A stretch of DNA of 64,000 nucleotides from Marinobacter bryozoorum (lineage in GTDB: Bacteria > Pseudomonadota > Gammaproteobacteria > Pseudomonadales > Oleiphilaceae). A model generated the notes under the pieces. The model ran no database searches, was not told the DNA's origin, and saw nothing but the letters and a program-made list of their open reading frames with translations. The position numbers and the translations under genes are program-made. Shown here piece after piece: positions 55,559 through 63,546 of this stretch (position 1 is its first letter; each line of letters opens with the position of its first letter). The stretch is from positions 1-64,000 of the forward strand of contig NZ_JAKZAH010000006.1 in the NCBI RefSeq assembly GCF_023156245.1, in the 5' to 3' direction.

Positions 55559-56788
55559 TTACAGGGAGCAGCCGGTCTCTTCAGGTGTCCGCGAGATCTC
55601 TTCGCCGTCAAAGACCTGGATATCGGTCAGCGTCCGGATACCGTGTTCCGGATGCATCGGGCCGGTTTTACCCCAAGTGGGAGAAACCATGGCCTGGTTG
55701 TCGGCCTTGCGGAAGGTCACCGTGCCGTTGGTGGCTTCCATGGTCATACCGGACAACGCCTTGGCAACCGCCGGGCCGTCTGTGGTACCAGCAGCTTCCA
55801 TGGCCTGCTTATAGGCATAGATCGCGGAGTAGGCACCCTGGGCGTTATAGCTCGGAGCATGGTCATAGCGATCCATGTAGGCTTTCACGAAGTTCTGGTT
55901 GAGCTCATTGTCATAGGCGTCGTACCAGTAGCGGGTGGACAGCCAGACGCCTTCGGGCATGCGGTCACCCAGGGCATCCAGCACCTCGGTGGCGGCGCCG
56001 ACCGTGAACATCAGCTCATAGCCCTGATCGAAGAAGCCGAGGTTGGTGGCCTGGCGTACGAAGTTGACCAGGTCGCCGCCCCAAACCGAGATGATCACAC
56101 CGTCCGGATCCGCATCCATGACGCCGTTGATGAACGGAGTGAAGTCCTCGGCACCGAACCGCGGGAAGGCAGTATCTTCCATCAGCTCCACATCCGGGTT
56201 CAGCTCTTTAAGGTAGTTACCGAAGTATTCCCAGGTCTGGTGACCGAACGCATAGTCCGGGCCGATAGTTGTCCAGCGCTTGGCGTCGGTTTTTGCGGCA
56301 ATGCGCGCAGCGGCCTTCTGGTTCTGGGGCACGTTGACACTGATGCGGTAGGTAAACTCGTTACAGAGGTTGCCGGTGACGTCCGGCGTCGCTGCGTGCG
56401 TAATGATGAACGGTTTCTGCAACTCAGGAACTGTGGGCACCATACCCTGGGCTACGCCGGAGCTGTCCAGGCCCAGCATCGCGTCCACGTTATCCTGGTA
56501 GGCCAGTTTTCGGGCTGCCTGGATAGCGGTGGCGGCCTTACCCTGGCTGTCCTCAAAGGTGACTTCCACCTGACGGCCCAGGATGCCTCCGCCCTGGTTG
56601 ATCTCGTCCACTGCCAGGTTAATACCTTCCTGGGCAAACTCACCGTAGGTGGCAGCACTACCGGAGAGGATATAGATGCCACCGAAGTGGATCGGATGAT
56701 CGTCAGCCATGACACCCCCTGCCCCGATACTGAGGGTGGCGGCAGTCATGGCGGATACCATGAGGTTCTTTGGATTGAATGTCTTCAT
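55559..56788 (-). CDS. ABC transporter periplasmic substrate-binding protein (LivK/HAAT family)
   Basis: The product has 409 residues from the ATG at 56788, with GAGGAG upstream. An N-terminal signal peptide ends near GGVMADD. The body is the type I periplasmic fold (HFGGIYILSGSAATYGEFAQEGINLAVDEIN, in part). It captures the substrate for the LivHMGF-like importer. It is larger than LivK (about 370 residues) and sits next to an acyl-CoA synthetase, so an organic acid is as plausible as an amino acid. Confidence 0.92.
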   Translation of the reverse strand: MKTFNPKNLMVSAMTAATLSIGAGGVMADDHPIHFGGIYILSGSAATYGEFAQEGINLAVDEINQGGGILGRQVEVTFEDSQGKAATAIQAARKLAYQDNVDAMLGLDSSGVAQGMVPTVPELQKPFIITHAATPDVTGNLCNEFTYRISVNVPQNQKAAARIAAKTDAKRWTTIGPDYAFGHQTWEYFGNYLKELNPDVELMEDTAFPRFGAEDFTPFINGVMDADPDGVIISVWGGDLVNFVRQATNLGFFDQGYELMFTVGAATEVLDALGDRMPEGVWLSTRYWYDAYDNELNQNFVKAYMDRYDHAPSYNAQGAYSAIYAYKQAMEAAGTTDGPAVAKALSGMTMEATNGTVTFRKADNQAMVSPTWGKTGPMHPEHGIRTLTDIQVFDGEEISRTPEETGCSL

Positions 56789-56919
56789 TGGGGATTGCTC
56801 CTCGTTGTTGTCTTTGTTGTCACTGGAAGCGACTTTCCGGATACCTTCCCTTGAATATTCAGGGTCTCCCTGCAATCGGTTTTCGTTTTTGTGGATGAAT
56901 GTGGGGCACTGGCCCCGCC

Positions 56920-58533
56920 TCAGTCTCCCAGCTGCTCACGCAGCAGGTTCTTGCGAATCTTGCCGGTAGCCGTCTTGGGGAGCTCGCCGATTACCACCCG
57001 TTTGGGTACCTTGAAACGGGCAAGCTTCTCGCGACAGTGGGCAATCAGCGCGTCCTCGGTCAGGCTGCCATCATCGTTGACCGGCGATACGAAGGCGCAG
57101 GGGACTTCGCCCCATTTCTCATCCGCCATGGCCACCACGGCGGCTTCGGACACCTCCGGGTGCAGATAGAGCGCTTCTTCCACTTCCAGGCTGGAAATGT
57201 TCTCACCGCCGGAAATAATGATGTCCTTGGCCCGGTCACGGATTTCGATGTAGTTGTCCGGGTGCACCACCGCCAGGTCGCCGGAGTTGAACCAGCCCCG
57301 GTGGAAGGCTTTTTCAGTGGCATCCGGGTTCTTCAGGTAGCCCTTCATCACGGTGTTGCCGCGGATACAGATTTCACCCAGGGTCGCGCCGTCGTGGGGC
57401 ACCGGCTCGCCAGTGGCCCGGTCCAGCACGGTGATTTCATCCACAGAGAGTGTTTGCACACCCTGACGGGACATCTTCACCGCCTTCTGTTCCAGGGGCA
57501 GGTCTGCCCACTCCGGCTGGGGCACGCAAAGGCTGGCAGGGCCGTAGGATTCCGTCAGCCCATAGAGATGGGTGATCACGAAACCGATTTCCTCAGCCTT
57601 GCGGATCACGGCGCTGGGAGGAGCGGCGCCGCCGAGGGCGAACTGGGCCGGGGATGACAGCCGCTTGCCCTGACGGCCAAGTTCCGTCAGCACCATGTTG
57701 AGAACGATCGGAGCACCGCACATATGGGTAACGCCATAGCGCTCAATACGCTGGTAGATATCGTCCGCGTCCACCTTGCGCAGGCAGACATGGGTTCCGC
57801 CGACGGCTGTGATTGCCCAGGTATAACCCCAGCCGTTGCAGTGGAACATGGGCAGGGTCCACAGATAGACGGTCTGGTCGTTCATGTTGAAGGCCATGGC
57901 ATCGCTCATGGCGGCCAGGTAGGCGCCCCGGTGATGGTAGACCACCCCTTTGGGATTACCCGTCGTACCGGAGGTGTAGTTAAGGCTGATGGCATCCCAT
58001 TCGTCCCTGGGGCCTGCCCATTCGGCATCCGGGTCGCCAGCGGCCAGCAGGGCCTCGTAGCTTTGCCCGGCAAGGCCACTGGTAGGGCCGGCGTCCCGCT
58101 CAATGGCGATCAGTAACGGCTGGTGATCCACCGATGCCAGTGTTTCCTGTACTACCGGCTCAAATTCGGTGTCGTACATCAGCACCCGGGCTTCGCCGTG
58201 GTTCAGGATAAAACCCAGGGTGGCGGCATCGAGGCGGATATTGAGGGTGTTGAGAACGGCGCCGCCCATGGGCACACCGTAATGGGCTTCCAGCATCTCG
58301 TGGCTGTTGGGGCACAGCATAGCCACCGTGTCGTCGTGGCCAATACCGGCGTTCGCCAGGGCGCTGGCCAGACGGGTGCTGCGTTCCAGCAGCTGTCGGT
58401 AGCTGAGGGTCATGTCATCATCGATGACGGCCGTCTTTTCAGGGTAGACAGTGGCCGAGCGCCTGAGAAAACTCACCGGGCTCAGGGTCGCGTAATTGGC
58501 CACGGTTTTGCCCAGTTCGTTGTATTTGTTCAT
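56920..58533 (-). CDS. AMP-forming acyl-CoA synthetase
   Basis: The 537-residue product has the ANL-superfamily core: YTSGTTGNPKG (residues 186-196), the adenylate segment HLYGLTESYGP, the hinge region (GWFNSGDLAVVHPDNYIEIRDRAKDIIISGGENIS, in parts) and the C-terminal catalytic lysine in PKTATGKIRK. It activates a carboxylic acid with ATP and CoA. It resembles AlkK-like medium-chain and related synthetases, and the chain length is not determinable here. It is the first gene of the operon with the HAAT-type transporter, suggesting import of an acid followed by its activation. Confidence 0.9.
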   Translation of the reverse strand: MNKYNELGKTVANYATLSPVSFLRRSATVYPEKTAVIDDDMTLSYRQLLERSTRLASALANAGIGHDDTVAMLCPNSHEMLEAHYGVPMGGAVLNTLNIRLDAATLGFILNHGEARVLMYDTEFEPVVQETLASVDHQPLLIAIERDAGPTSGLAGQSYEALLAAGDPDAEWAGPRDEWDAISLNYTSGTTGNPKGVVYHHRGAYLAAMSDAMAFNMNDQTVYLWTLPMFHCNGWGYTWAITAVGGTHVCLRKVDADDIYQRIERYGVTHMCGAPIVLNMVLTELGRQGKRLSSPAQFALGGAAPPSAVIRKAEEIGFVITHLYGLTESYGPASLCVPQPEWADLPLEQKAVKMSRQGVQTLSVDEITVLDRATGEPVPHDGATLGEICIRGNTVMKGYLKNPDATEKAFHRGWFNSGDLAVVHPDNYIEIRDRAKDIIISGGENISSLEVEEALYLHPEVSEAAVVAMADEKWGEVPCAFVSPVNDDGSLTEDALIAHCREKLARFKVPKRVVIGELPKTATGKIRKNLLREQLGD

Positions 58534-58637
58534 GGGTGCAACCGTTTTGTGTCTGTACTGTTACGCTACTTGAAAGGTAGCGGATGACCATGGGTTATGT
58601 GGTCATGGGTACGATTTTTTGTTTTTGCTTCTGTCTA

Positions 58638-58666
58638 AAATTAGAGCGAGCGTTCGAAATACGCAA
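58638..58666 (-). promoter_or_regulatory. putative promoter with embedded operator for the acyl-CoA synthetase/ABC operon
   Basis: On the minus strand, TTGCGT (58661-58666) and TAATTT (58638-58643) are 17 bp apart, 105 bp upstream of the synthetase gene. The spacer contains the near-palindrome CGAACGCTCG (58647-58656), a plausible site for the neighbouring TetR regulator. The 299-bp gap 58534-58832 otherwise shows nothing. Confidence 0.5.
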
Positions 58667-58832
58667 TCAGAATGCCGATTGAATTTTTCTATAGGTAATA
58701 TGAGTAGACCAATTCGCTTTAGATGAAAGCTGACAGGAAGGTATTTATCAGGTCAGTAAGTGCTCACAATCCTACTTTGGTATGAGCCGTGACGCACCCA
58801 CAACCGGTAGGTGCGTTCCAGGTTAACGGTCA

Positions 58833-59567
58833 TTAATTGCCTTTGTTGCACTGCCCGCTGGCAGCCGGAGAAATGACCTCTTCCAGGGTGTGCCCTGTAA
58901 GCCGGCGAATGCTACGCCAGAGGTAGAAGAAGATGGCGATCATCATCACCATGGAGGGAATGGCGATCATCGGATAGCTCACCAGGGTCATGCGCCCGAG
59001 CTCCTCGTTGAACGCCTGGGTGCCGGACGGGCTGGTAACAATCCACCGTGCCAGGATGTAGTTCATGATCGCGGAGAACAGGAAGGTTCCGGCAAAGAAG
59101 TAGCTGGCTTTCATCAGCCGGTTCTCGAATTCGGCTTCGCAGCCCCTTTCCTGCAGGGACTTCTGGATCTTGTCCACATCCAGCACATTGGGGTTATACA
59201 GGAGGGTGCGCACGAGGGGGTATTTTGTCCGCGTGGAAATCAGTACCGCCAGGCCGATGACCAGTGGCACCGCCGCCTCCTTGACTGCCAGCCATTGGGC
59301 ATCGATTTCCATCAGCCCGATACCGCCGGTAAGCCCGACACTGATCACGCCAAGCACCGCAATGAAGTTCTTTTTCCGATATCGGATCAGCTCGAACAGC
59401 CCCCATCCCAGCGGAAAGGCCAGGCCGATAAGCAGTGCCCAGGTGTTACCCAGATACTCGTCGCCGCTGAGTTTCATGAGGATCACCGACGGTATGATGA
59501 TGCTGACCAGAAGGTCCACCCAGGGGCGGGGCTTGTGGTCGGGGATCTGGTTAGGCTGGTCGGTCAT
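58833..59567 (-). CDS. VC0807-type integral membrane protein
   Basis: The product has 244 residues from the ATG at 59567 (MTDQPNQIPDHKPRPWVDLL, with AGGGA upstream). It has about six hydrophobic segments and a pattern (PWVDLLVSIIIPSVILMKLSGDEYLG; LYNPNVLDVDKIQ) that I associate with the VC0807 family, which has no known function. It ends in a short hydrophilic tail. It is a single gene, divergent from the DUF3135 gene. Confidence 0.72.
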   Translation of the reverse strand: MTDQPNQIPDHKPRPWVDLLVSIIIPSVILMKLSGDEYLGNTWALLIGLAFPLGWGLFELIRYRKKNFIAVLGVISVGLTGGIGLMEIDAQWLAVKEAAVPLVIGLAVLISTRTKYPLVRTLLYNPNVLDVDKIQKSLQERGCEAEFENRLMKASYFFAGTFLFSAIMNYILARWIVTSPSGTQAFNEELGRMTLVSYPMIAIPSMVMMIAIFFYLWRSIRRLTGHTLEEVISPAASGQCNKGN

Positions 59568-59680
59568 TTTTGGGTCCCTGTGATGACGGTGTTTCTGGGC
59601 AGTCATGATGATAACACGGGGGGATGCTGGTCGTTACGGGGCAGCTGGCGGTGAACCGTGCATCGGTGGTCTTGCGGCTG

Positions 59681-59756
59681 AAGGGTGGTGGGCAAGGCTT
59701 CCGAAACAGTCAGAAAAACAAAGTTTTTCGTTTCGGAAGCCTTGCCCACCACCCTT
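59681..59756. repeat. asymmetric hairpin repeat, copy 1 (inverted orientation)
   Basis: There is a perfect 27-bp inverted repeat (59681-59707 with 59730-59756). It surrounds a 22-nt core: AGTCA, then GAAAAAC-AAA-GTTTTTC, which itself forms a 7-bp apical stem. It lies between divergent genes, so it cannot be a terminator for either. Three related copies follow at 60282, 60930 and 62488 in the opposite orientation. Confidence 0.85.
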
Positions 59757-59869
59757 CGGTCTGACCTTTTTGGTTACACTTTCGCAATTCAGGTGGATTT
59801 GCGGGCTGGACGGTCTAGCTTTGTTATTGGTTGTGGTTTGTTTCTTTGGACCAGGGAAGGAGGACAACC

Positions 59870-60193
59870 ATGGATATGCCCACCTTTGAAGAGCTTCGGA
59901 TGCTCGCCGAGCGTGACCCAGTGGGTTTCGAAACCCTGCGTGGCGAACTGATCGAGGACTGTATCAGTCAGAGCTCACCCTCTAACCAGCGCCGGCTGCG
60001 CGGGATTCAGTTTGTAATTGATGCCAGGCGGCGGGTCGCCGGCAGTCCCATGAAAGCACTGCTCGATATCCAGGGCATGATGTATGACTCGTTCCTGGAG
60101 TTACGTCTGGCCCTTAAGGGACAGTGGCGCCCTGCTGACCTGTCTGCGGAAGGACGAGCGCAAGTTTTGCCTCTTCGTCGGCCACCCCGATGA
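59870..60193 (+). CDS. DUF3135 domain protein
   Basis: The product has 107 residues from the ATG at 59870, which has AGGAGG upstream. The earlier in-frame start at 59831 lacks such a site. The DUF3135-type core (PTFEELRMLAERDPVGFETLRGELIEDCI, in part, and RRLRGIQFVIDARRRVAGSPMKA) is helical and charged. Function is unknown. The last ~20 residues (WRPADLSAEGRAQVLPLRRPPR) are low-complexity and may reflect a shifted or degenerate 3' end. Confidence 0.72.
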   Translation: MDMPTFEELRMLAERDPVGFETLRGELIEDCISQSSPSNQRRLRGIQFVIDARRRVAGSPMKALLDIQGMMYDSFLELRLALKGQWRPADLSAEGRAQVLPLRRPPR

Positions 60194-60281
60194 GCGTCTG
60201 TTTGTGAGCGGTATAGCCTGCGCCGATCGTGCCGTACGCCTCTGGGGTGGCTTTTTCTGCGGGACGGTAGCTTGCGGGAGG

Positions 60282-60358
60282 AAAGGGTTCCGCGGTGGAC
60301 TTCCGGAATGAAAAACTTCGCTTTCTTACTTTTCCGGCAGCCCCGCCCGGAACCTTTC
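60282..60358. repeat. asymmetric hairpin repeat, copy 2 (degenerate)
   Basis: The outer arms (AAAGGGTTCCG ... CGGAACCTTT) and inner arms (TTCCGGAAT ... TTTTCCGG) still pair but with several mismatches between. The core GAAAAACTTCGCTTTCTTACT aligns with that of copies 3 and 4. It lies between the DUF3135 and HAD genes. Confidence 0.7.
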
Positions 60359-60386
60359 GTTATGACTTCAACATGGTTGACTGTGG

Positions 60387-60853
60387 TCAGGGCAGCAACT
60401 CGCTGAGCGAGCCTATGATTGTTACTCCATCCGGAGCTGTTGAAGCACTGGCTGTTAACCAAACGGTTTGATACCTGCAGCTAATGCTGGTGCGATATCT
60501 TTATCAAAGTTGTCTCCCACCATTGCGGTGTCCTGTGGCGTAAGGCCCAGCCGGTGAAGTATTTCGATGAGGAACTCAGGAGAGCCCTTGGGCTGACCGA
60601 TGTTCGACTGGCAAAAGTAACCCGAGATGTATCGATCGAGTCCGACTCGCCGAAACGCCTTTTCTATGTCCCCCACAGTCGAATCAGCAGCGCCGGTGGC
60701 TACGTAAATACTGGCGTTCCTGGAAAGGTAGGCCAGAACTTGTTCTGCGCCCTCTACGGCTTGCACCTTAGTCCAGTCACACATTTTCCCGCATGAATGT
60801 GGAAAATCGACCATCAGGGTGTTACCCCAGTCAAAGAGATAACCTTTGGTCAA
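60387..60853 (-). pseudogene. HAD-family hydrolase, frameshifted near the C-terminus
   Basis: From a TTG start at 60853 (GGAG upstream) the frame reads TKGYLFDWGNTLMVD, which holds the HAD motif I aspartate. It continues through motif II (VATGAAD) and motif IV (AMVGDNFDKDIAPALAAGIK), and stops at 60455 after 132 residues. One base further in register the frame continues TVWLTASA...LSELLP to a stop at 60387, the expected HAD C-terminal end. A single missing base in the A-run at 60467-60469 (GGTATCAAACCG, expected four A) would explain it. The protein is either truncated or there is a sequencing error. The substrate is unknown; small HAD phosphatases are generally cytoplasmic. Confidence 0.82.
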
Positions 60854-61010
60854 ACCTGGCTTCTCCGGGGGCGGGCTTTTGAGGGCATTGTAGGGGTATT
60901 CTCCTGAATTGGGCGGATGTCCGAGGAGGAAAGGGCTCCGGGTACGCGTGCCGGAACGAAAAACTTACGTTTTCCTGACTGTTCCGGTACGCGTACCCGG
61001 AGCCCTTTCT
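60821..61010. repeat. ~190-bp direct repeat, copy A
   Basis: This copy is nearly identical to 62378-62568. It contains the first codons and ribosome-binding site of the HAD gene (minus strand), about 75 bp of leader, and hairpin copy 3. Together with copy B it brackets the two-gene module at 61125-62185. Confidence 0.93.
60930..61008. repeat. asymmetric hairpin repeat, copy 3
   Basis: A 28-bp stem (60930-60957 with 60981-61008, one G/T mismatch) surrounds GAAAAACTTACGTTTTCCTGACT. This core has an apical mini-stem followed by the CTGACT bulge, the complement of the bulge in copy 1. It lies between the HAD gene leader and the 3' end of the gene at 61125. Confidence 0.88.
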
Positions 61011-61124
61011 ATCAGACTTACTGGATAGTGCTTAGTCCAGTGCCAAGGATCCGTTCCAGTTGCGGTTTGGCAGTCAGACACCGGATGGTCACTGGACGTT
61101 TACAAGGAGAGATCCCCCAACCGC

Positions 61125-61703
61125 TCAATAGCTGGAAAAGAATATGTCGTTAATAATCTGATCACGGTCGCTCTGACGCAACAAAGGAGCGAAAAGCTCT
61201 CGGGAAGCACCCGCCGGAAGACTGCCAAGGAACTCATCCGCCGCCTTTTCAAACCTGTTAGAACCCGCCAGCTTCAGCGTCAGGACATAGTTAACGTCTG
61301 TCGCTGGTTTATCCAGTTGCAATTCGTAACGGCGTGCTGCCTCACGATAGCAGTCATCGCGTCCCCCATATTCACGTTTGCTCGCCTCCCCGGCCATACA
61401 TTGGAAAAAATAGTCTTGCGGACTCCCGGTTAAATCTGCAACCGAGCGTGCCTCCTCTGCAGCTTCGTCCAGCTTACCAAGCCTTACGAGAACTCGGACC
61501 CGCTGTTTCTTCGCGGGTACGTACTCTTCGTCCAGATCTATTGCTTCGTTCAGGAGACTCAATGAACGACGAAGTTCGGCATTGTCAGAGTCAGGCGAGG
61601 TTAACGTTACCGCTTCTTCGGTCAGACGTTCTGCTGACTCATCCGACGAAGTGGAACAACCCGCCAATAAGGACACAATCATGAGTATCAGCAGCTGTTT
61701 CAT
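61125..61703 (-). CDS. hypothetical lipoprotein with TPR-like helices
   Basis: The 192-residue product has a signal peptide with lipobox SLLAGCSTSS, so it is probably lipid-anchored. The mature part is helical and includes TPR-like pairs (LLNEAIDLDEEYVPAKKQRVRVLVRLGKLDEAAEEARSV, in part). I do not recognise a named family. Its start overlaps the stop of the gene at 61700-62185 by 4 bp, so the two are co-translated. Both lie between the 190-bp direct repeats. Confidence 0.78.
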   Translation of the reverse strand: MKQLLILMIVSLLAGCSTSSDESAERLTEEAVTLTSPDSDNAELRRSLSLLNEAIDLDEEYVPAKKQRVRVLVRLGKLDEAAEEARSVADLTGSPQDYFFQCMAGEASKREYGGRDDCYREAARRYELQLDKPATDVNYVLTLKLAGSNRFEKAADEFLGSLPAGASRELFAPLLRQSDRDQIINDIFFSSY

Positions 61704-62185
61704 TGCTTAACTCCGGTTATCCGGATGGATTCCCGTGCTATCGAGGACGAGTTGTAGCCGACACCGCTTCCGAAAGTATAAAACCCTTCAATAGCAAGAG
61801 AATATGCGTCAGACGTGGACATCGGGGGAAGCGAAATATTTGCAGAGCCAATCGCCACGTACTCATCATCCGGCCACACCTCATTCGAGCCGACTGCCAA
61901 TCGTTTATGGGCAATCGACTTGCCGGCCCGAAGCAGACTGGCAGAGGCAAAAAACTCAATTGAATCCTTGTACTCTGGCAACGTCATGGCGGCGGTATGT
62001 CCCATCGCACTAACAAACAACTCGTTTCCACGGATGTTGACTGCACCTCTCAGGTAGAAGCTGCCTAGCGCACCAATACCTTCCTGCTGAAGATAAGAGA
62101 ACTTCCGTACGAAAAACTCCCGCTTCTCGGGTACAAACGTGTGAAACCTTTCGCGGTCTATTGATGTAGCGATCCATCGTGTCAT
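61700..62185 (-). CDS. hypothetical protein of unknown family
   Basis: The 161-residue product has no signal peptide or membrane segment. The sequence (FVPEKREFFVRKFSYLQQEG; YVAIGSANISLPPMSTSDAY) appears to be mixed alpha/beta. I see no catalytic motif and do not recognise it. It is the first gene of a two-gene unit with the lipoprotein gene (4-bp overlap). The unit is flanked by near-identical 190-bp repeats, which suggests it arrived or was duplicated as a module. Confidence 0.7.
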   Translation of the reverse strand: MTRWIATSIDRERFHTFVPEKREFFVRKFSYLQQEGIGALGSFYLRGAVNIRGNELFVSAMGHTAAMTLPEYKDSIEFFASASLLRAGKSIAHKRLAVGSNEVWPDDEYVAIGSANISLPPMSTSDAYSLAIEGFYTFGSGVGYNSSSIARESIRITGVKQ

Positions 62186-62281
62186 GTGAAAATCCTTTTT
62201 CTACTGAGATAGTTACGTTCAGAGCGTCAAATGCCAGAAGCGAATCCTACGAGAACAAGCCGAGCAAGGAAAGGAACGACC

Positions 62282-62410
62282 TCACGCCATGTAGTCCGGC
62301 TTTTCCAGCATGCACCGGGGCGGGTCTGATGGCCAATCTGGACTTCCTTTTGGAAGTGACTGTTCTTGCTTCTCTGCGTTATCCCAGTCAAAGAGATTAA
62401 CTTTGGTCAA
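62282..62410 (-). pseudogene. remnant of a HAD-gene 5' end within repeat copy B
   Basis: A TTG start with the same GGAGAAGCCAGG leader as the intact copy reads LTKVNLFDWDNAEKQEQ and then unrelated residues to a stop after 42 codons. Only the first ten or so codons match the HAD protein at 60853. It is most likely a by-product of the repeat duplication and not a functional gene. Confidence 0.55.
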
Positions 62411-62568
62411 GCCTGGCTTCTCCGGGGGCGGGCTTTTGGGGGCATTGTAGGGGTATTTCTCCTGAATTGGGCGGATGTCCGAGGTGGAAAGGCCTCCGGG
62501 TACGCGTGCCGGAACGAAAAACTTACGTTTTCCTGACTGTTCCGGCACGCGTATCCGAAGCCCTTTCT
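62378..62568. repeat. ~190-bp direct repeat, copy B
   Basis: This is the second copy of 60821-61010, with scattered substitutions and one or two indels. It includes hairpin copy 4. The rest of the 561-bp gap 62186-62746 shows no gene I can support other than the HAD remnant. Confidence 0.93.
62488..62566. repeat. asymmetric hairpin repeat, copy 4
   Basis: A 28-bp stem (62488-62515 with 62539-62566, three mismatches) encloses the same core GAAAAACTTACGTTTTCCTGACT as copy 3. Confidence 0.87.
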
Positions 62569-62746
62569 GTTTACTTCAGTGGATGACGCTATTGATGTCT
62601 GCGGCCCCTGCAGCTGTCTGTCTGTCCGGGTTCCCGGACGTATCGGGGTGCGTGCCCCGGTAGCCTCAACGATTCCTTGGGTAATGTGCTGGTACCGTCT
62701 TTTAGTGACGATAGGCCTGCCGATTCCGTACAAGCGCCTGACTTTC

Positions 62747-63028
62747 TCAGCCAATCTCCTGGATATCATAGTGCCTTTCAGCATTTGCTGTGACCCGGCC
62801 CCACTTGGACCTGGATACGCGCTGCTGATGAGCCTGGAAGGTTTTGCGGTCGGCGAATATCTCGTATACCTGGAACCGTTTCGGGTTATTCAGGTCCTGC
62901 TTGACCATGAAATCCTGACAACCTGGTTCCTGTCTAGTCAGCGTTATGTGATTCGGCAATTCCTCCAAGACGTTGTTGAGATCACCTTCGGGGACAACGA
63001 TATATCCCTGTAGAGTTATTGGTGGCAT
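62747..63028 (-). CDS. ABM-domain protein (putative quinol monooxygenase, YgiN-like)
   Basis: The product has 93 residues from the ATG at 63028 (AGGA upstream). A longer GTG frame to 63091 is less likely. The pattern LQGYIVVPEGDLNNVLEELPNHI...TRQEPGCQDFMVKQDLNNPKRFQVYEIFADRKTFQAHQ (in parts) is characteristic of dimeric ferredoxin-like ABM domains. In these, the E-PGC and Y-E-x-(W/F) positions line the active site. Members oxidise quinols or polyketides or have unknown roles. The gene is single, downstream of HigA. Confidence 0.8.
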   Translation of the reverse strand: MPPITLQGYIVVPEGDLNNVLEELPNHITLTRQEPGCQDFMVKQDLNNPKRFQVYEIFADRKTFQAHQQRVSRSKWGRVTANAERHYDIQEIG

Positions 63029-63201
63029 GAGGACATTCCTGTCAGGAACCGATGTATCCAGCTGAAGATCGCCCCTTGCGAGATCTGTCACGCAAACGCT
63101 TATATCTCGCCTGCCATAGGGCTTCGGATGGTAGCTGGCTCCCGGGGACCAGCTTGGCCTATTGCCTCTGGCTGGCTAACGGGTGTCCCGGTTTCCAGAG
63201 G

Positions 63202-63516
63202 TTATGCTCTGTGATCGATTTCAGACGCAGCATTCCACGGACGAATATTCTTCAACTGGTCCTCCAGGGCATCTTCCGCAATCTCAGTGTCGTAGGCTGC
63301 TTGAGCTCGCAACCAGTAGCCATTGGACAATCCAAAGAAGCGACAGAGTCGCAGGTCCGTGTCCGCGGTTATCGAACGTTTTCCCGCAATAATCTGGCCT
63401 ATCCTTTGAGCAGGCACCTTAATCTCTTTAGCCAGGCGGTATTGAGAAATACCCATAGGCTCAAGGAACTCTTCTTTCAGTAACTCCCCTGGCGTTACCG
63501 CTTCAATGTTGCGCAT
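63202..63516 (-). CDS. HigA-family addiction-module antitoxin-like regulator
   Basis: The 104-residue product has the HigA/VapI XRE-type domain (VTPGELLKEEFLEPMGISQYRLAKEIKVPAQRIGQIIAGKRSIT, in parts, then ADTDLRLCRFFGLSNGYWLRAQAAYD). Such proteins neutralise HigB mRNA interferases and repress their own operon. No higB-like gene precedes it. The neighbour upstream is an unrelated gene ending at 63547. It is therefore a solitary antitoxin or a regulator recruited to other use. The ribosome-binding site AGAAGG is good. Confidence 0.88.
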   Translation of the reverse strand: MRNIEAVTPGELLKEEFLEPMGISQYRLAKEIKVPAQRIGQIIAGKRSITADTDLRLCRFFGLSNGYWLRAQAAYDTEIAEDALEDQLKNIRPWNAASEIDHRA

Positions 63517-63519
63517 GAG

Positions 63520-63536
63520 TTACCTTCTAATGGTAA
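63520..63536. promoter_or_regulatory. inverted repeat upstream of the HigA-like gene
   Basis: TTACC-N7-GGTAA lies just upstream of the start codon and overlaps the ribosome-binding site. It is a plausible autoregulatory operator for the XRE-type protein. Confidence 0.35.
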
Positions 63537-63546
63537 TTAACTTTTA

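Noticed and set aside
60930..62566. Hairpins considered as integron attC sites
   Set aside because: The ends lack the RYYYAAC/GTTRRRY core pair, and the variable and conserved parts are reversed relative to attC (here the base varies and the tip is conserved). No integron integrase is in the window.
62407..62784. 125-codon minus-strand frame (MLKGTMISRRLAEKVRRLYG...)
   Set aside because: It overlaps the ABM gene and runs through repeat copy B and its hairpin. The basic N-terminus hints at a DNA-binding remnant, but nothing supports a real gene.
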